Part shown: positions 8,503-14,855 of the stretch, in pieces | Layout: each line of letters starts with the position of its first letter | Position numbering within the stretch: position 1 is the stretch's first letter | Origin: DATMXT01 sp035560415 | GTDB taxonomy: Bacteria; Bacillota; Clostridia; Oscillospirales; Feifaniaceae | NCBI GenBank assembly: GCA_035560415.1 | Contig: DATMZG010000052.1 | Coordinates: forward strand, 1-20,415 | Length of the DNA stretch: 20,415 bases | Reading direction: 5' to 3' | Notes under the pieces: generated by a model | Database searches by the model: none | Told to the model about the DNA's origin: nothing | What the model saw: only the letters and a program-made list of their open reading frames with translations | Position numbers and translations under genes: made by a program

Positions 8503-8564
8503 TGCGCGATTTGGTGAATAATCTAATTATTAACGTTTAATTTTGGCGGTTATGCACAAGTCGC

Positions 8565-8593
8565 TTGACAGCGGCGCGGGATGTGTATATGAT
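8565..8593 (+). promoter_or_regulatory. Upstream promoter (P1) of yceD-rpmF
   Basis: TTGACA (8565-8570), exactly 17 bases and TATGAT (8588-8593) match the sigma-A consensus closely. The predicted start near 8600 gives a leader of about 157 bases before yceD. Confidence 0.6.
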
Positions 8594-8702
8594 GAGGACA
8601 GCGGCACAGCCTAACAACAAAGCCCTGCAAATACGGCTCAAAAGGCCGTGTGTCTGTAAGTCGAAACGCCCATAAAACCGAAAAAGTCGCACCAGAAAAC
8701 AG

Positions 8703-8731
8703 TTGACATTACTCATCATCGACGATATAAT
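8703..8731 (+). promoter_or_regulatory. Consensus promoter (P2) of yceD-rpmF
   Basis: TTGACA (8703-8708), a 17-base spacer and TATAAT (8726-8731) match the housekeeping consensus at all twelve positions. Transcription would start near 8738, about 19 bases before the yceD ATG. This rules out a translation start at 8703, because that codon is the -35 box. Confidence 0.85.
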
Positions 8732-8756
8732 AATTGTTGCTGTTCGCGGAGGTACT

Positions 8757-9266
8757 ATGAGAATTGACATTTCACCCGTTTTAAAAAACGACGGTGAACA
8801 AATTGATTTCGACACGCAGCTGGACCTGTCGGAGCTCGAGGGCGCATACGGCGAAAAGCCGCTCTCGGAGCCGGTTCATGTCAGCGGTCGGGTCTCGGGT
8901 CTGTACGGCGCCGTGCGCATTGCCATGGAGGCGTCGGGCAAGCTGCATTTTCTCTGTGACCGCTGCACAAAACCGTATGAGCTCGACTTTTGCTACCCGC
9001 TTGACGCGATGGTGACTACCGACCCCGCCGCGGAGGAGACGGACGAACTCATCTACGCCAAAGACAGCCGCATTGACCTAAGCGCGCAGGCCGGCGCCCT
9101 CATCGGGCTTCACATGCCCTTCAAGCACCTCTGCAAAGAGGACTGCAAGGGCCTGTGCCCCATTTGCGGCGCAGACCGAAACGTTGGTGAGTGCGGCTGC
9201 GAGCCCGACCGCCACGACCCCAGATGGGACGCGCTGCGGGAACTCTTTGATAAACACGAATCATAA
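8757..9266 (+). CDS. yceD: YceD/DUF177 family protein
   Basis: DUF177 proteins accompany the L32 gene in most bacteria and have been linked to 23S rRNA accumulation and ribosome assembly; the mechanism is not settled. The ATG at 8757 (169 residues) is chosen because GGAGG at 8748-8752 precedes it and the consensus promoter lies directly upstream. Cysteine pairs suggest a metal site: C67/C70 (CDRC), C126-C130 with C134/C137 (CPIC), and C146/C148. The C-terminal segment DPRWDALREL is typical of the family. It lies 26 bases before rpmF and shares its terminator, so both are made from one transcript. A link to supply or assembly of L32 is inferred from this pairing. Confidence 0.93.
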   Translation: MRIDISPVLKNDGEQIDFDTQLDLSELEGAYGEKPLSEPVHVSGRVSGLYGAVRIAMEASGKLHFLCDRCTKPYELDFCYPLDAMVTTDPAAEETDELIYAKDSRIDLSAQAGALIGLHMPFKHLCKEDCKGLCPICGADRNVGECGCEPDRHDPRWDALRELFDKHES

Positions 9267-9292
9267 GATATATATTGTCGGAGGTGTAAACT

Positions 9293-9481
9293 ATGGCAGT
9301 ACCGAAGGGGAATACATCCAAGGCGCGCAAGCACTCCCGCCGCAGCGCCGTATGGAAGCTCACAGCCCCAACGCTCGTTCGTTGCCGCGAGTGCAAGGAG
9401 CTCATCGCTCCACACAGAGTGTGCCCGCATTGCGGTTTTTACGGCGGCAAAGCAGTCGTCGTCAAGGAAAAGGAAGCGTAA
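9293..9481 (+). CDS. rpmF: 50S ribosomal protein L32, zinc-binding form
   Basis: L32 is a small protein of the large ribosomal subunit. The 62 residues start MAVPKGNTSKARKHSRR, the usual basic N-terminus. Two CxxC pairs (C31/C34 and C44/C47) make this the zinc-containing type; some bacteria switch to zinc-free paralogues in zinc limitation, but none is visible here. GGAGGTG lies seven bases upstream of the ATG. In many bacteria plsX and fabH follow rpmF. Here a terminator follows instead, then a DUF512 gene. Confidence 0.98.
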   Translation: MAVPKGNTSKARKHSRRSAVWKLTAPTLVRCRECKELIAPHRVCPHCGFYGGKAVVVKEKEA

Positions 9482-9486
9482 AAAAG

Positions 9487-9519
9487 AAGCTGTGGCGACA
9501 AAGCGTCACAGCTTTTTTT
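9487..9519 (+). terminator. Terminator after rpmF
   Basis: AAGCTGTGGCG (9487-9497) pairs with CGTCACAGCTT (9504-9514), eleven pairs with one G-T, around a 6-base loop, and runs into seven T (9513-9519). It closes yceD-rpmF. Ribosomal protein genes need high expression, so the stop likely insulates the downstream genes. Confidence 0.9.
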
Positions 9520-9553
9520 CACTTTATGGGCTGACCGCTTTTGCGGCCCCGCC

Positions 9554-9583
9554 TTGACCATGTTGGAGATAAGGGTCTATACT
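9554..9583 (+). promoter_or_regulatory. Possible promoter of DUF512-der-plsY
   Basis: TTGACC (9554-9559), an 18-base spacer and TATACT (9578-9583) form a reasonable sigma-A promoter in the short gap after the rpmF terminator, where a promoter is expected. The predicted start near 9590 would fall on or just inside the favoured start codon at 9587, so either the mRNA is almost leaderless, translation starts downstream, or this match is fortuitous. Confidence 0.35.
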
Positions 9584-9586
9584 GAA

Positions 9587-10879
9587 ATGGGAATTTTAAT
9601 CACAGGGGTGGACGGCCCTTCCAAAGGATATGTGGAAGTCGGGGAACACCTTGCCGAAATCAACGGCAAAAAAGTGCTCGACGTGCTCGACTATATGCAC
9701 CTGTCGCAGGCCCCCCGGCCGACCCTGACCATGGCGGACGGGCGGCGCGTCACGGTGCCTAAGCCCGCCTATGACGACCTGGGGCTGACGTTCGAGAGCT
9801 TTTTGATGGACGCGCAGCGCAGCTGCGCCAACCGCTGCGTCTTCTGCTTCATCGACCAGCTGCCGTCCGGCATGCGGCAGACCCTCTATTTCAAGGACGA
9901 CGACGCCAGACTCTCCTTTCTGATGGGCAACTACATCTCCATGACCAATTTGTCCGAGCGGGACATCGCCCGCATGGTCGACTACCGCGTCAGCCCCATC
10001 AACATCTCGGTGCACACGACAAACCCGTCTTTGCGCGCCATGATGCTGGGCAACCGGCGCGGCGCGGACAGCCTTGCGGCCTTGCGCCGGTTTGCGGATG
10101 CGGGGCTTTCCCTCAACTGCCAGATTGTCGTCTGCGCCGGACTCAACGACGGGGAGGAGCTCACCTCCACCCTGCAAGACCTGTTAGGGCTGCTGCCGGC
10201 CCTCGACAGCGTGGCCGTCGTGCCGGCGGGGCTGACGAGGTACCGCGAGGGGCTCTACCCGCTTCGCCCCCTCACAAAAGAGGAGGCTGAGGATGTGCTT
10301 GGCCGGGTGCTTGCGGCGGGGGACGGCGTCATCGCCGCCGAAGGGCGCCGGGTCGTCTACCCCTCCGACGAGCTCTTTTTGCAGGCCGGGCGGGAGATCC
10401 CGGACGGGACCTTTTACGACGACTACCCGCAGTACGAAAACGGCGTCGGGATGCTGGCCATGCTGAAGGACGAGTTTGAGGCGCTCGCGCACATCATCTG
10501 CCCGCCCTCTGCGCCCCGCCGGGTGACCGGCGTCACGGGGGCCGCCGCCTATCCCACAGTGGGGGAGCTCTTTGAAAAGGTGCAAGGGCGCTGCGCCGGC
10601 AGGCTTGAAGCACGGCTTATCAAAATTGAAAACCGCTTTTTCGGCCCCAACATCACGGTTGCGGGGCTTGTGACGGGGCAGGATATCATCAGTCAGCTAA
10701 AGGGAGTTGACGTCGGCGACGCGCTGCTTGTCCCTTCGGTCATGCTGCGCTATGAAAGAGACCGTTTTCTCGACGATGTGACGGTCGAGGAACTGGAGCA
10801 GGCGGTGGACGCACCCGTCATCATCTTTGAGCCGGACGCGGCAGGATTAATTAAATCCCTGACAGGGGAGGAAATATGA
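9587..10879 (+). CDS. DUF512 family radical-SAM-like iron-sulphur protein
   Basis: The protein combines an N-terminal PDZ-like segment (GEHLAEINGKKVLDVLDY, about residues 20-40) with a radical SAM-type cluster motif, C80-x3-C84-x2-C87-F, followed by the DUF512 C-terminal domain. The family is widespread in anaerobic Firmicutes and cyanobacteria; its substrate is not known to me. I place the start at the ATG at 9587 (430 residues), which begins the PDZ-like strand as in relatives, with a GGAG/AAGGG-rich stretch 11 or more bases upstream; earlier TTG (9554) and ATG (9560) codons lack a ribosome binding site. Its end overlaps the start of der by four bases (ATGA). The setting with der and plsY suggests a housekeeping role, perhaps in ribosome or RNA modification, but this is inference. 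Confidence 0.87.
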   Translation: MGILITGVDGPSKGYVEVGEHLAEINGKKVLDVLDYMHLSQAPRPTLTMADGRRVTVPKPAYDDLGLTFESFLMDAQRSCANRCVFCFIDQLPSGMRQTLYFKDDDARLSFLMGNYISMTNLSERDIARMVDYRVSPINISVHTTNPSLRAMMLGNRRGADSLAALRRFADAGLSLNCQIVVCAGLNDGEELTSTLQDLLGLLPALDSVAVVPAGLTRYREGLYPLRPLTKEEAEDVLGRVLAAGDGVIAAEGRRVVYPSDELFLQAGREIPDGTFYDDYPQYENGVGMLAMLKDEFEALAHIICPPSAPRRVTGVTGAAAYPTVGELFEKVQGRCAGRLEARLIKIENRFFGPNITVAGLVTGQDIISQLKGVDVGDALLVPSVMLRYERDRFLDDVTVEELEQAVDAPVIIFEPDAAGLIKSLTGEEI

Positions 10880-12198
10880 AACCGATTGTAGCGATTGTCG
10901 GCAGGCCAAACGTCGGCAAGTCGACCTTATTCAATAAACTGGTGGGCCAGAGACTCTCCATTGTCGAGGACACGCCGGGTGTCACCCGCGACAGGCTTTA
11001 CGCCGACTGCGAGTGGAACGGCAAAACCTTTACGCTGGCCGACACCGGCGGCATTGAGCCGACGCCGGAGGGCCAGATCATGGCCGACATGCGGGCCCAG
11101 GCCGAAACCGCCATTGAGACGGCCGACCTCGTGCTGCTCATGGTCGACATGACGACGGGGCTTACGGCGGCCGACGAGGCTGTCGCCACCATGCTCAAAA
11201 AAGCGAAAAAAGACATCATCCTCGTCGTCAACAAGGTCGACGTCACGGGGGAGCTGCCCCCGGAGTACTATGAATTCTACGGGCTTGGGCTCGGCGACCC
11301 CTTCGCCGTCTCCTCGACCCACGGGCTGGGCTCCGGCGACCTGCTCGACGAGATCATCTCGCGGCTGCCCTGGGACGAAAGGGAGCCGGAGGACGAGGGC
11401 GTCATCAAGGTGGCGGTCATCGGCAAGCCCAACGCCGGAAAGTCGTCGCTTGTCAACCGCATTTTGGGGGAGCAGCGGGTCATCGTGTCGGATGTGCCCG
11501 GCACGACGAGAGACGCCATTGACAGCGCCTTTGAAAACGAGCAGGGCAAATATACTTTCATCGACACGGCCGGACTTCGCCGCAAGCGCGGGGTGACTGA
11601 GTCGATTGAGCGGTACTCGGTGCTGCGGGCCCACATGGCCATCGACCGGGCCGACGTCTGCCTTGTGCTCATTGACGCCACGGACGGCGTGACCGAGCAG
11701 GACACCAAAATCGCGGGGCTCGCCCACGAGGCCGGCAAGGCCGTGGTCATTGTGGTCAACAAGTGGGACCTGGTGGAAAAAGAGACCGGCACGCTGGAGA
11801 AAATGCGCAAGGAAGTGGAGGCGGCCCTCTCGTTTATGAGCTACGCGCCGGTGCTCTTCATTTCGGCCCTGACCGGCCAGCGGGTCAAAAACCTGTTCGA
11901 GCTCATCAACTACGTCTACAGTCAGAGCTGCACCCGCATTTCGACCGGCCGCTTAAACGAGGTGCTGGCCGACGCCACGCTCAAGGTGCAGCCCCCGACC
12001 GATAAGGGCAAGCGCCTGAAAATTTACTATATGACCCAGGTGTCGGTCGCGCCGCCGACCTTTGTCATCTTCTGCAACCGGCCTGAAATTTTCCACTTCT
12101 CCTACCAGCGGTACCTCGAAAACCAGATTCGGCAGGTTTTCGGACTTGAGGGCACCGTCATCCGCTTCATCATCCGTGAAAGGAGCGAAAAGCAGTGA
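10876..12198 (+). CDS. der: Ribosome assembly GTPase Der (EngA)
   Basis: Der is an essential GTPase with two tandem G domains that helps late 50S subunit assembly. The 440 residues show the first P-loop GRPNVGKST at 9-17 and the second GKPNAGKSS at 183-191. DTGG and DTAG G3 motifs and NKVD and NKWD G4 motifs are present in the respective domains. A KH-like domain fills about 350-440 and includes the family segment FVIFCNRPE. The ATG overlaps the DUF512 stop (ATGA) and is preceded by GGGGAGGAA. Its stop overlaps the plsY GTG (GTGA). The three genes are therefore translationally coupled. All motifs are intact. Confidence 0.98.
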   Translation: MKPIVAIVGRPNVGKSTLFNKLVGQRLSIVEDTPGVTRDRLYADCEWNGKTFTLADTGGIEPTPEGQIMADMRAQAETAIETADLVLLMVDMTTGLTAADEAVATMLKKAKKDIILVVNKVDVTGELPPEYYEFYGLGLGDPFAVSSTHGLGSGDLLDEIISRLPWDEREPEDEGVIKVAVIGKPNAGKSSLVNRILGEQRVIVSDVPGTTRDAIDSAFENEQGKYTFIDTAGLRRKRGVTESIERYSVLRAHMAIDRADVCLVLIDATDGVTEQDTKIAGLAHEAGKAVVIVVNKWDLVEKETGTLEKMRKEVEAALSFMSYAPVLFISALTGQRVKNLFELINYVYSQSCTRISTGRLNEVLADATLKVQPPTDKGKRLKIYYMTQVSVAPPTFVIFCNRPEIFHFSYQRYLENQIRQVFGLEGTVIRFIIRERSEKQ

Positions 12199-12866
12199 TT
12201 TATTTCGTTCAGCGGGGTATTTTGACCTGGCAGGGCATGCCGCTGACCCCCCTCACCGGCATTCTCGCCGCCGTCATCGGCTATCTGCTCGGGAGCGTCA
12301 GCTTTGCCATCATCATTGCCAAAAGGTACGAGAAAATGGACATCCGCCAGTACGGCAGCGGCAACGCCGGCGCCAGCAACATCACCCGCACGGTCGGGCT
12401 CAAGGCCGGCGCTTTCACGGCGGTCGGGGATGTCGCCAAGGGCATTGCGGCAGGCGTCATCGGCTGGACGCTCGCGGGGCCTGTCGGCGCGATTTTGGGC
12501 GGCGGGGCCTCTTTTCTCGGCCACTGCTTCCCCCTCTACTTCGGCTTTAAGGGCGGAAAGGGCGTGGCGACGGCCGGCGGCGCCATTTTCACGGTCGACT
12601 GGCGGTGCGCCATTTTGTTCTTGTGCTGCTGGCTCGGCATCTGCCTCACTTTCCGCATGATGGGGCTGGGGGCTGCCTTAGGCGGCTGGAGCTACCCGCT
12701 CGGCGCATACATCTGGGACCGCGGCTGGACTGTCTTCATGGTCTACTGCGTCATCGTGGCGCTCTTCCTCGTCTACAACCACCGCTCCAACATCTCCCGC
12801 ATGCTGAGGGGCACCGAGCCGAGGGCGACGTTTAAGACCCATAGAAAAGAAGAAAAATACGGATAA
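12195..12866 (+). CDS. plsY: Acyl-phosphate:glycerol-3-phosphate acyltransferase
   Basis: PlsY is an integral membrane enzyme that moves the acyl group from acyl phosphate to glycerol 3-phosphate, giving lysophosphatidate for phospholipid synthesis. The 223 residues contain several hydrophobic segments and the three family motifs: GSGNAGASN (54-62), DVAKG (79-83) and FKGGKGVAT (118-126). The start is a GTG at 12195 that overlaps the der stop, with AGGAG nine bases upstream. Its partner PlsX, which makes acyl phosphate, is not in the window. In many clostridia gpsA and spoIVA follow plsY; here a terminator and the opposed spoIIQ gene follow instead. The N-terminus is somewhat longer than usual. 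Confidence 0.95.
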   Translation: MIYFVQRGILTWQGMPLTPLTGILAAVIGYLLGSVSFAIIIAKRYEKMDIRQYGSGNAGASNITRTVGLKAGAFTAVGDVAKGIAAGVIGWTLAGPVGAILGGGASFLGHCFPLYFGFKGGKGVATAGGAIFTVDWRCAILFLCCWLGICLTFRMMGLGAALGGWSYPLGAYIWDRGWTVFMVYCVIVALFLVYNHRSNISRMLRGTEPRATFKTHRKEEKYG

Positions 12867-12872
12867 ATAAGT

Positions 12873-12902
12873 AAAAAACCACCGGGTTTCCGGTGGTTTT
12901 TT
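12873..12902. terminator. Bidirectional terminator between plsY and spoIIQ
   Basis: CCACCGG (12879-12885) and CCGGTGG (12890-12896) pair around GTTT, flanked by six A on the left and six T on the right. It can stop plsY transcripts on the plus strand and spoIIQ transcripts on the minus strand. Confidence 0.93.
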
Positions 12903-12909
12903 CGCTTAT

Positions 12910-13647
12910 TCACTTGAAAAATTCCTGCGGGTTTTCTCGCACCCCGTCTTTGAGCACCTCGAGGTGGAGGTGCGGACCCTCGGCCGCCTCCATCAGCGCC
13001 GTCTCGCCGACGCCGGAGATGACGTCGCCCATCTTGACCTTTGCCCCGACTTCAATGCCCGCGACCTGGCCGTCCAGCAGATTGCAGTAGCGGGTGATGA
13101 CCCCGTTGCCGTGGTCGATCTCAATACAGTAGCCGAGCAGGTCGTCATAGTAGATGTCGGAGATCTCCCCGTCGGCCATGGCCCTGACCTTGCTGCCGGC
13201 CGTGGCCGCAATGTCGCAGCCGGTATGGACGCGGTAGTCGCCCAGCGTTTCGCTCCAGACGAGGTCCTCCCCGGACCACGGCTTGGTGACGGTCCCGTCA
13301 ACCGGCTTGATATAGAGCTGTTTCACTGAGGTGTCGGCCGACGCCGGCGTAGAAGATACCTCGGTTGCGGGTTCCTCCTCGGGCTCCTCGGAAATCTCTT
13401 CGGTTTCATCCGGCTCCACCGGTTCCTGCGGCACCGCCACAAGGTCCTCCGATGAGACATCTGAGGTCGGCTCCTCAATGAGCTCGGTCTCGGGCACCTC
13501 AAGCCGGAAAGGTTCGGGCTCCGGGATTGTGTCCTTCACAAAGGCGTCGCGCACGGCCAGGTACGCGCCGCCGCCGGCTAAGAAGGCCCCCACCAGAATA
13601 ATTGCGGCCGCCAGCGTTCCGCGCTTGTCCAGTGGCTTTTTACCCAT
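12910..13647 (-). CDS. spoIIQ: Forespore engulfment protein SpoIIQ, M23/LytM domain
   Basis: SpoIIQ is a forespore membrane protein whose LytM domain reaches into the space between forespore and mother cell and binds SpoIIIAH during engulfment. The 245 residues show one N-terminal membrane helix (about 11-32), an acidic proline/glutamate-rich linker (about 41-105) and a C-terminal M23 domain. Zinc-ligand positions are kept: H141 and D145 (HTGCD) and H228 in HLH (226-228). The residue usually His in the YxHL motif is Asn 189 (RYCNL), so peptidase activity is doubtful. The ATG at 13647 follows AAAGGAAG. It lies 31 bases after spoIID, which supports SpoIIQ over another M23 protein. A sigma-F-like promoter candidate overlaps the spoIID stop. 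Confidence 0.88.
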   Translation of the reverse strand: MGKKPLDKRGTLAAAIILVGAFLAGGGAYLAVRDAFVKDTIPEPEPFRLEVPETELIEEPTSDVSSEDLVAVPQEPVEPDETEEISEEPEEEPATEVSSTPASADTSVKQLYIKPVDGTVTKPWSGEDLVWSETLGDYRVHTGCDIAATAGSKVRAMADGEISDIYYDDLLGYCIEIDHGNGVITRYCNLLDGQVAGIEVGAKVKMGDVISGVGETALMEAAEGPHLHLEVLKDGVRENPQEFFK

Positions 13648-13678
13648 AAGTTTTACTTCCTTTCATACAGGATTACCT

Positions 13679-14653
13679 TTAGTCTTGACCCTGTATGTCG
13701 GAAATATACGTCCTTGTGCAGCCGGGATAGTAATGGGCGAGAATATCGGCATAGGAGGACCCGTCCCGGGCCATGTTCTCGGCCCCGCACTGGCTCATGC
13801 CCACACCGTGGCCGCTGCCCTCGACTGTGAAGGTGACGGCGGTGTCGGTCACCTTGACGATGAAGCCCGCCGAGCGCAGCCCGTAGAGGGCCCGCACCTG
13901 CACGCCGGTCAGGGCGACTCCGCCGATCGTGCACTGCGCCACCCCGCCCCCCGTGCTCCTCGAGACGACGGTGTAGGGGCTCCCCCCCTCCGGCGTCGCC
14001 CCGACCGAAGCGGCAATTTCCCAAAACTCCTCTACCCCGAAAGTCACCGTGGTTTCGTAGCCCTCAAACCCCTCGTCGTTGGTCGGGACGCTGACAAGGT
14101 AGGGGTAGTCCCCGCCCCAGACCTCGGCCGCCGACTCGGTGGCCCCGCCGCCCGACATGGCGTGAAAGACGGCAAGGGCGACCTTTTCGCCGTAGACCAG
14201 CACCTCCCCCTTTGTGGCCTCGACGGCGGAGCGGAAAATGGCCGTGGCTTCGAGGGCCTTGTCGCCGTAAAGCTCCTGAATTTCCCCCGCCGACAGCCAG
14301 GTCTTGCAGTGCCGGTAGTCGGTGCAAACATCGGCCCCGCCCTTGTGGGAGGCGGTCCCCTTTTTGTACATAATATAAGAGCGCGCCGCGACGGCCTGGG
14401 CCTTGATGGCCTCCGGAGAAAAAGAGGCCGGGATCTCCCCCGCCAAAACGCCCACGAGGTGCTCCTCAATGTCGACAGCGGCCACCCGGTCCTCCTTTGT
14501 GTAGTAGACTAAAATCATATTCTCGGTCTGGCCGCCCATGACGGGCTCGGTCTGCTCCTCTTTTGGCGGGGAGACCACCACGAGCACGATCAGGGGCAGC
14601 AGCAGCCCCGCCGCAAGCGCGCCGGCAACCCAATTTATGAGCCTTCTGCACAT
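13679..14653 (-). CDS. spoIID: Stage II sporulation protein D, septal peptidoglycan lytic transglycosylase
   Basis: SpoIID is a mother-cell membrane protein that cleaves glycan strands and, with SpoIIM and SpoIIP, drives septal thinning and engulfment. I choose the ATG at 14653 (324 residues) because GAGGAGGG precedes it and an N-terminal membrane helix follows directly (about 5-27); the open frame back to 14737 lacks such a site. The hallmark segment EHLVGVLAGEIPASF contains the expected catalytic Glu, E73, followed by AQAVAARSY. C110 and C116 in the CTDYRHC segment may bind zinc. The region SGGGATESAAEVW is also typical of the SpoIID domain. The gene heads the minus-strand pair with spoIIQ, and a candidate sigma-E site lies 63 bases upstream. 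Confidence 0.95.
   Translation of the reverse strand: MCRRLINWVAGALAAGLLLPLIVLVVVSPPKEEQTEPVMGGQTENMILVYYTKEDRVAAVDIEEHLVGVLAGEIPASFSPEAIKAQAVAARSYIMYKKGTASHKGGADVCTDYRHCKTWLSAGEIQELYGDKALEATAIFRSAVEATKGEVLVYGEKVALAVFHAMSGGGATESAAEVWGGDYPYLVSVPTNDEGFEGYETTVTFGVEEFWEIAASVGATPEGGSPYTVVSRSTGGGVAQCTIGGVALTGVQVRALYGLRSAGFIVKVTDTAVTFTVEGSGHGVGMSQCGAENMARDGSSYADILAHYYPGCTRTYISDIQGQD
13680..13709 (-). promoter_or_regulatory. Candidate sigma-F-type promoter for spoIIQ
   Basis: On the minus strand GTATA (13709-13705), a 15-base spacer and GTCAAGACTA (13689-13680) match the forespore pattern GYATA/GGnnAnAnTR at all -35 positions and all but the second G of the -10. The -10 overlaps the spoIID stop codon. 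The predicted start lies about 26 bases before the spoIIQ ATG. Confidence 0.45.
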
Positions 14654-14715
14654 CGACGTCCCTCCTCGAATGCCGCTCTTGTCCTCAGTGCGGACAACCT
14701 CTCCGGCAACAGTAC

Positions 14716-14744
14716 ATGATATGCGAGGGGACATCAAAAAATCC
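14716..14744 (-). promoter_or_regulatory. Candidate sigma-E-type promoter for spoIID
   Basis: On the minus strand GGATTTT (14744-14738), 14 bases and CATATCAT (14723-14716) resemble the mother-cell sigma-E pattern KMATATT-N14-CATACAHT at 5 of 7 and 6 of 8 positions. It would give a leader of about 55 bases before the spoIID ATG. Confidence 0.4.
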
Positions 14745-14780
14745 TTGTGAAAAAGACGCCCTCGGATTTGAAATTTTTTC

Positions 14781-14809
14781 TTGTCAAAAAGGGATACTTC
14801 TGCTATAAT
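14781..14809 (+). promoter_or_regulatory. Promoter of the uracil permease gene
   Basis: TTGTCA (14781-14786), a 17-base spacer and TATAAT (14804-14809) with a TGC extended -10 form a strong sigma-A promoter. The predicted start is near 14816, so upstream in-frame TTG (14781) and ATG (14808) codons lie inside the promoter and cannot be the translation start. Confidence 0.85.
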
Positions 14810-14855
14810 GTTGAAGATTTGGGTGCAAATATTTAGAAGAAGGATGGATTATGAA

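Larger units (their letters stand above)
8422..8756. other. Divergent intergenic region between serC and yceD
   Basis: This 335-base gap contains the minus-strand serC promoter and palindrome (8449-8508), an AT-rich segment around 8517-8545, and two plus-strand promoters for yceD (8565-8593 and 8703-8731). The stretch 8600-8700 would be the long leader made from the first yceD promoter. It contains one modest hairpin, ACGGCT-CAAAA-GGCCGT (8633-8649), with no T-run. I see no known riboswitch, T-box or RNA gene in it. Short open frames here lack ribosome binding sites. Confidence 0.6.

Noticed and set aside
8537..8815. 92-residue minus-strand open frame in the serC-yceD gap
   Set aside because: It overlaps the yceD start and both yceD promoters, has no ribosome binding site and matches no family I know.
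13331..14512. 393-residue plus-strand open frame opposite spoIID/spoIIQ
   Set aside because: It spans the gap between two well-supported minus-strand genes, starts inside the acidic linker of spoIIQ and has low-complexity sequence without a domain.
14781..14855. Longer N-terminus for the uracil permease from a TTG at 14781
   Set aside because: That codon is the -35 box of the gene's own promoter, so it is not transcribed; the added residues are also not typical of the family.
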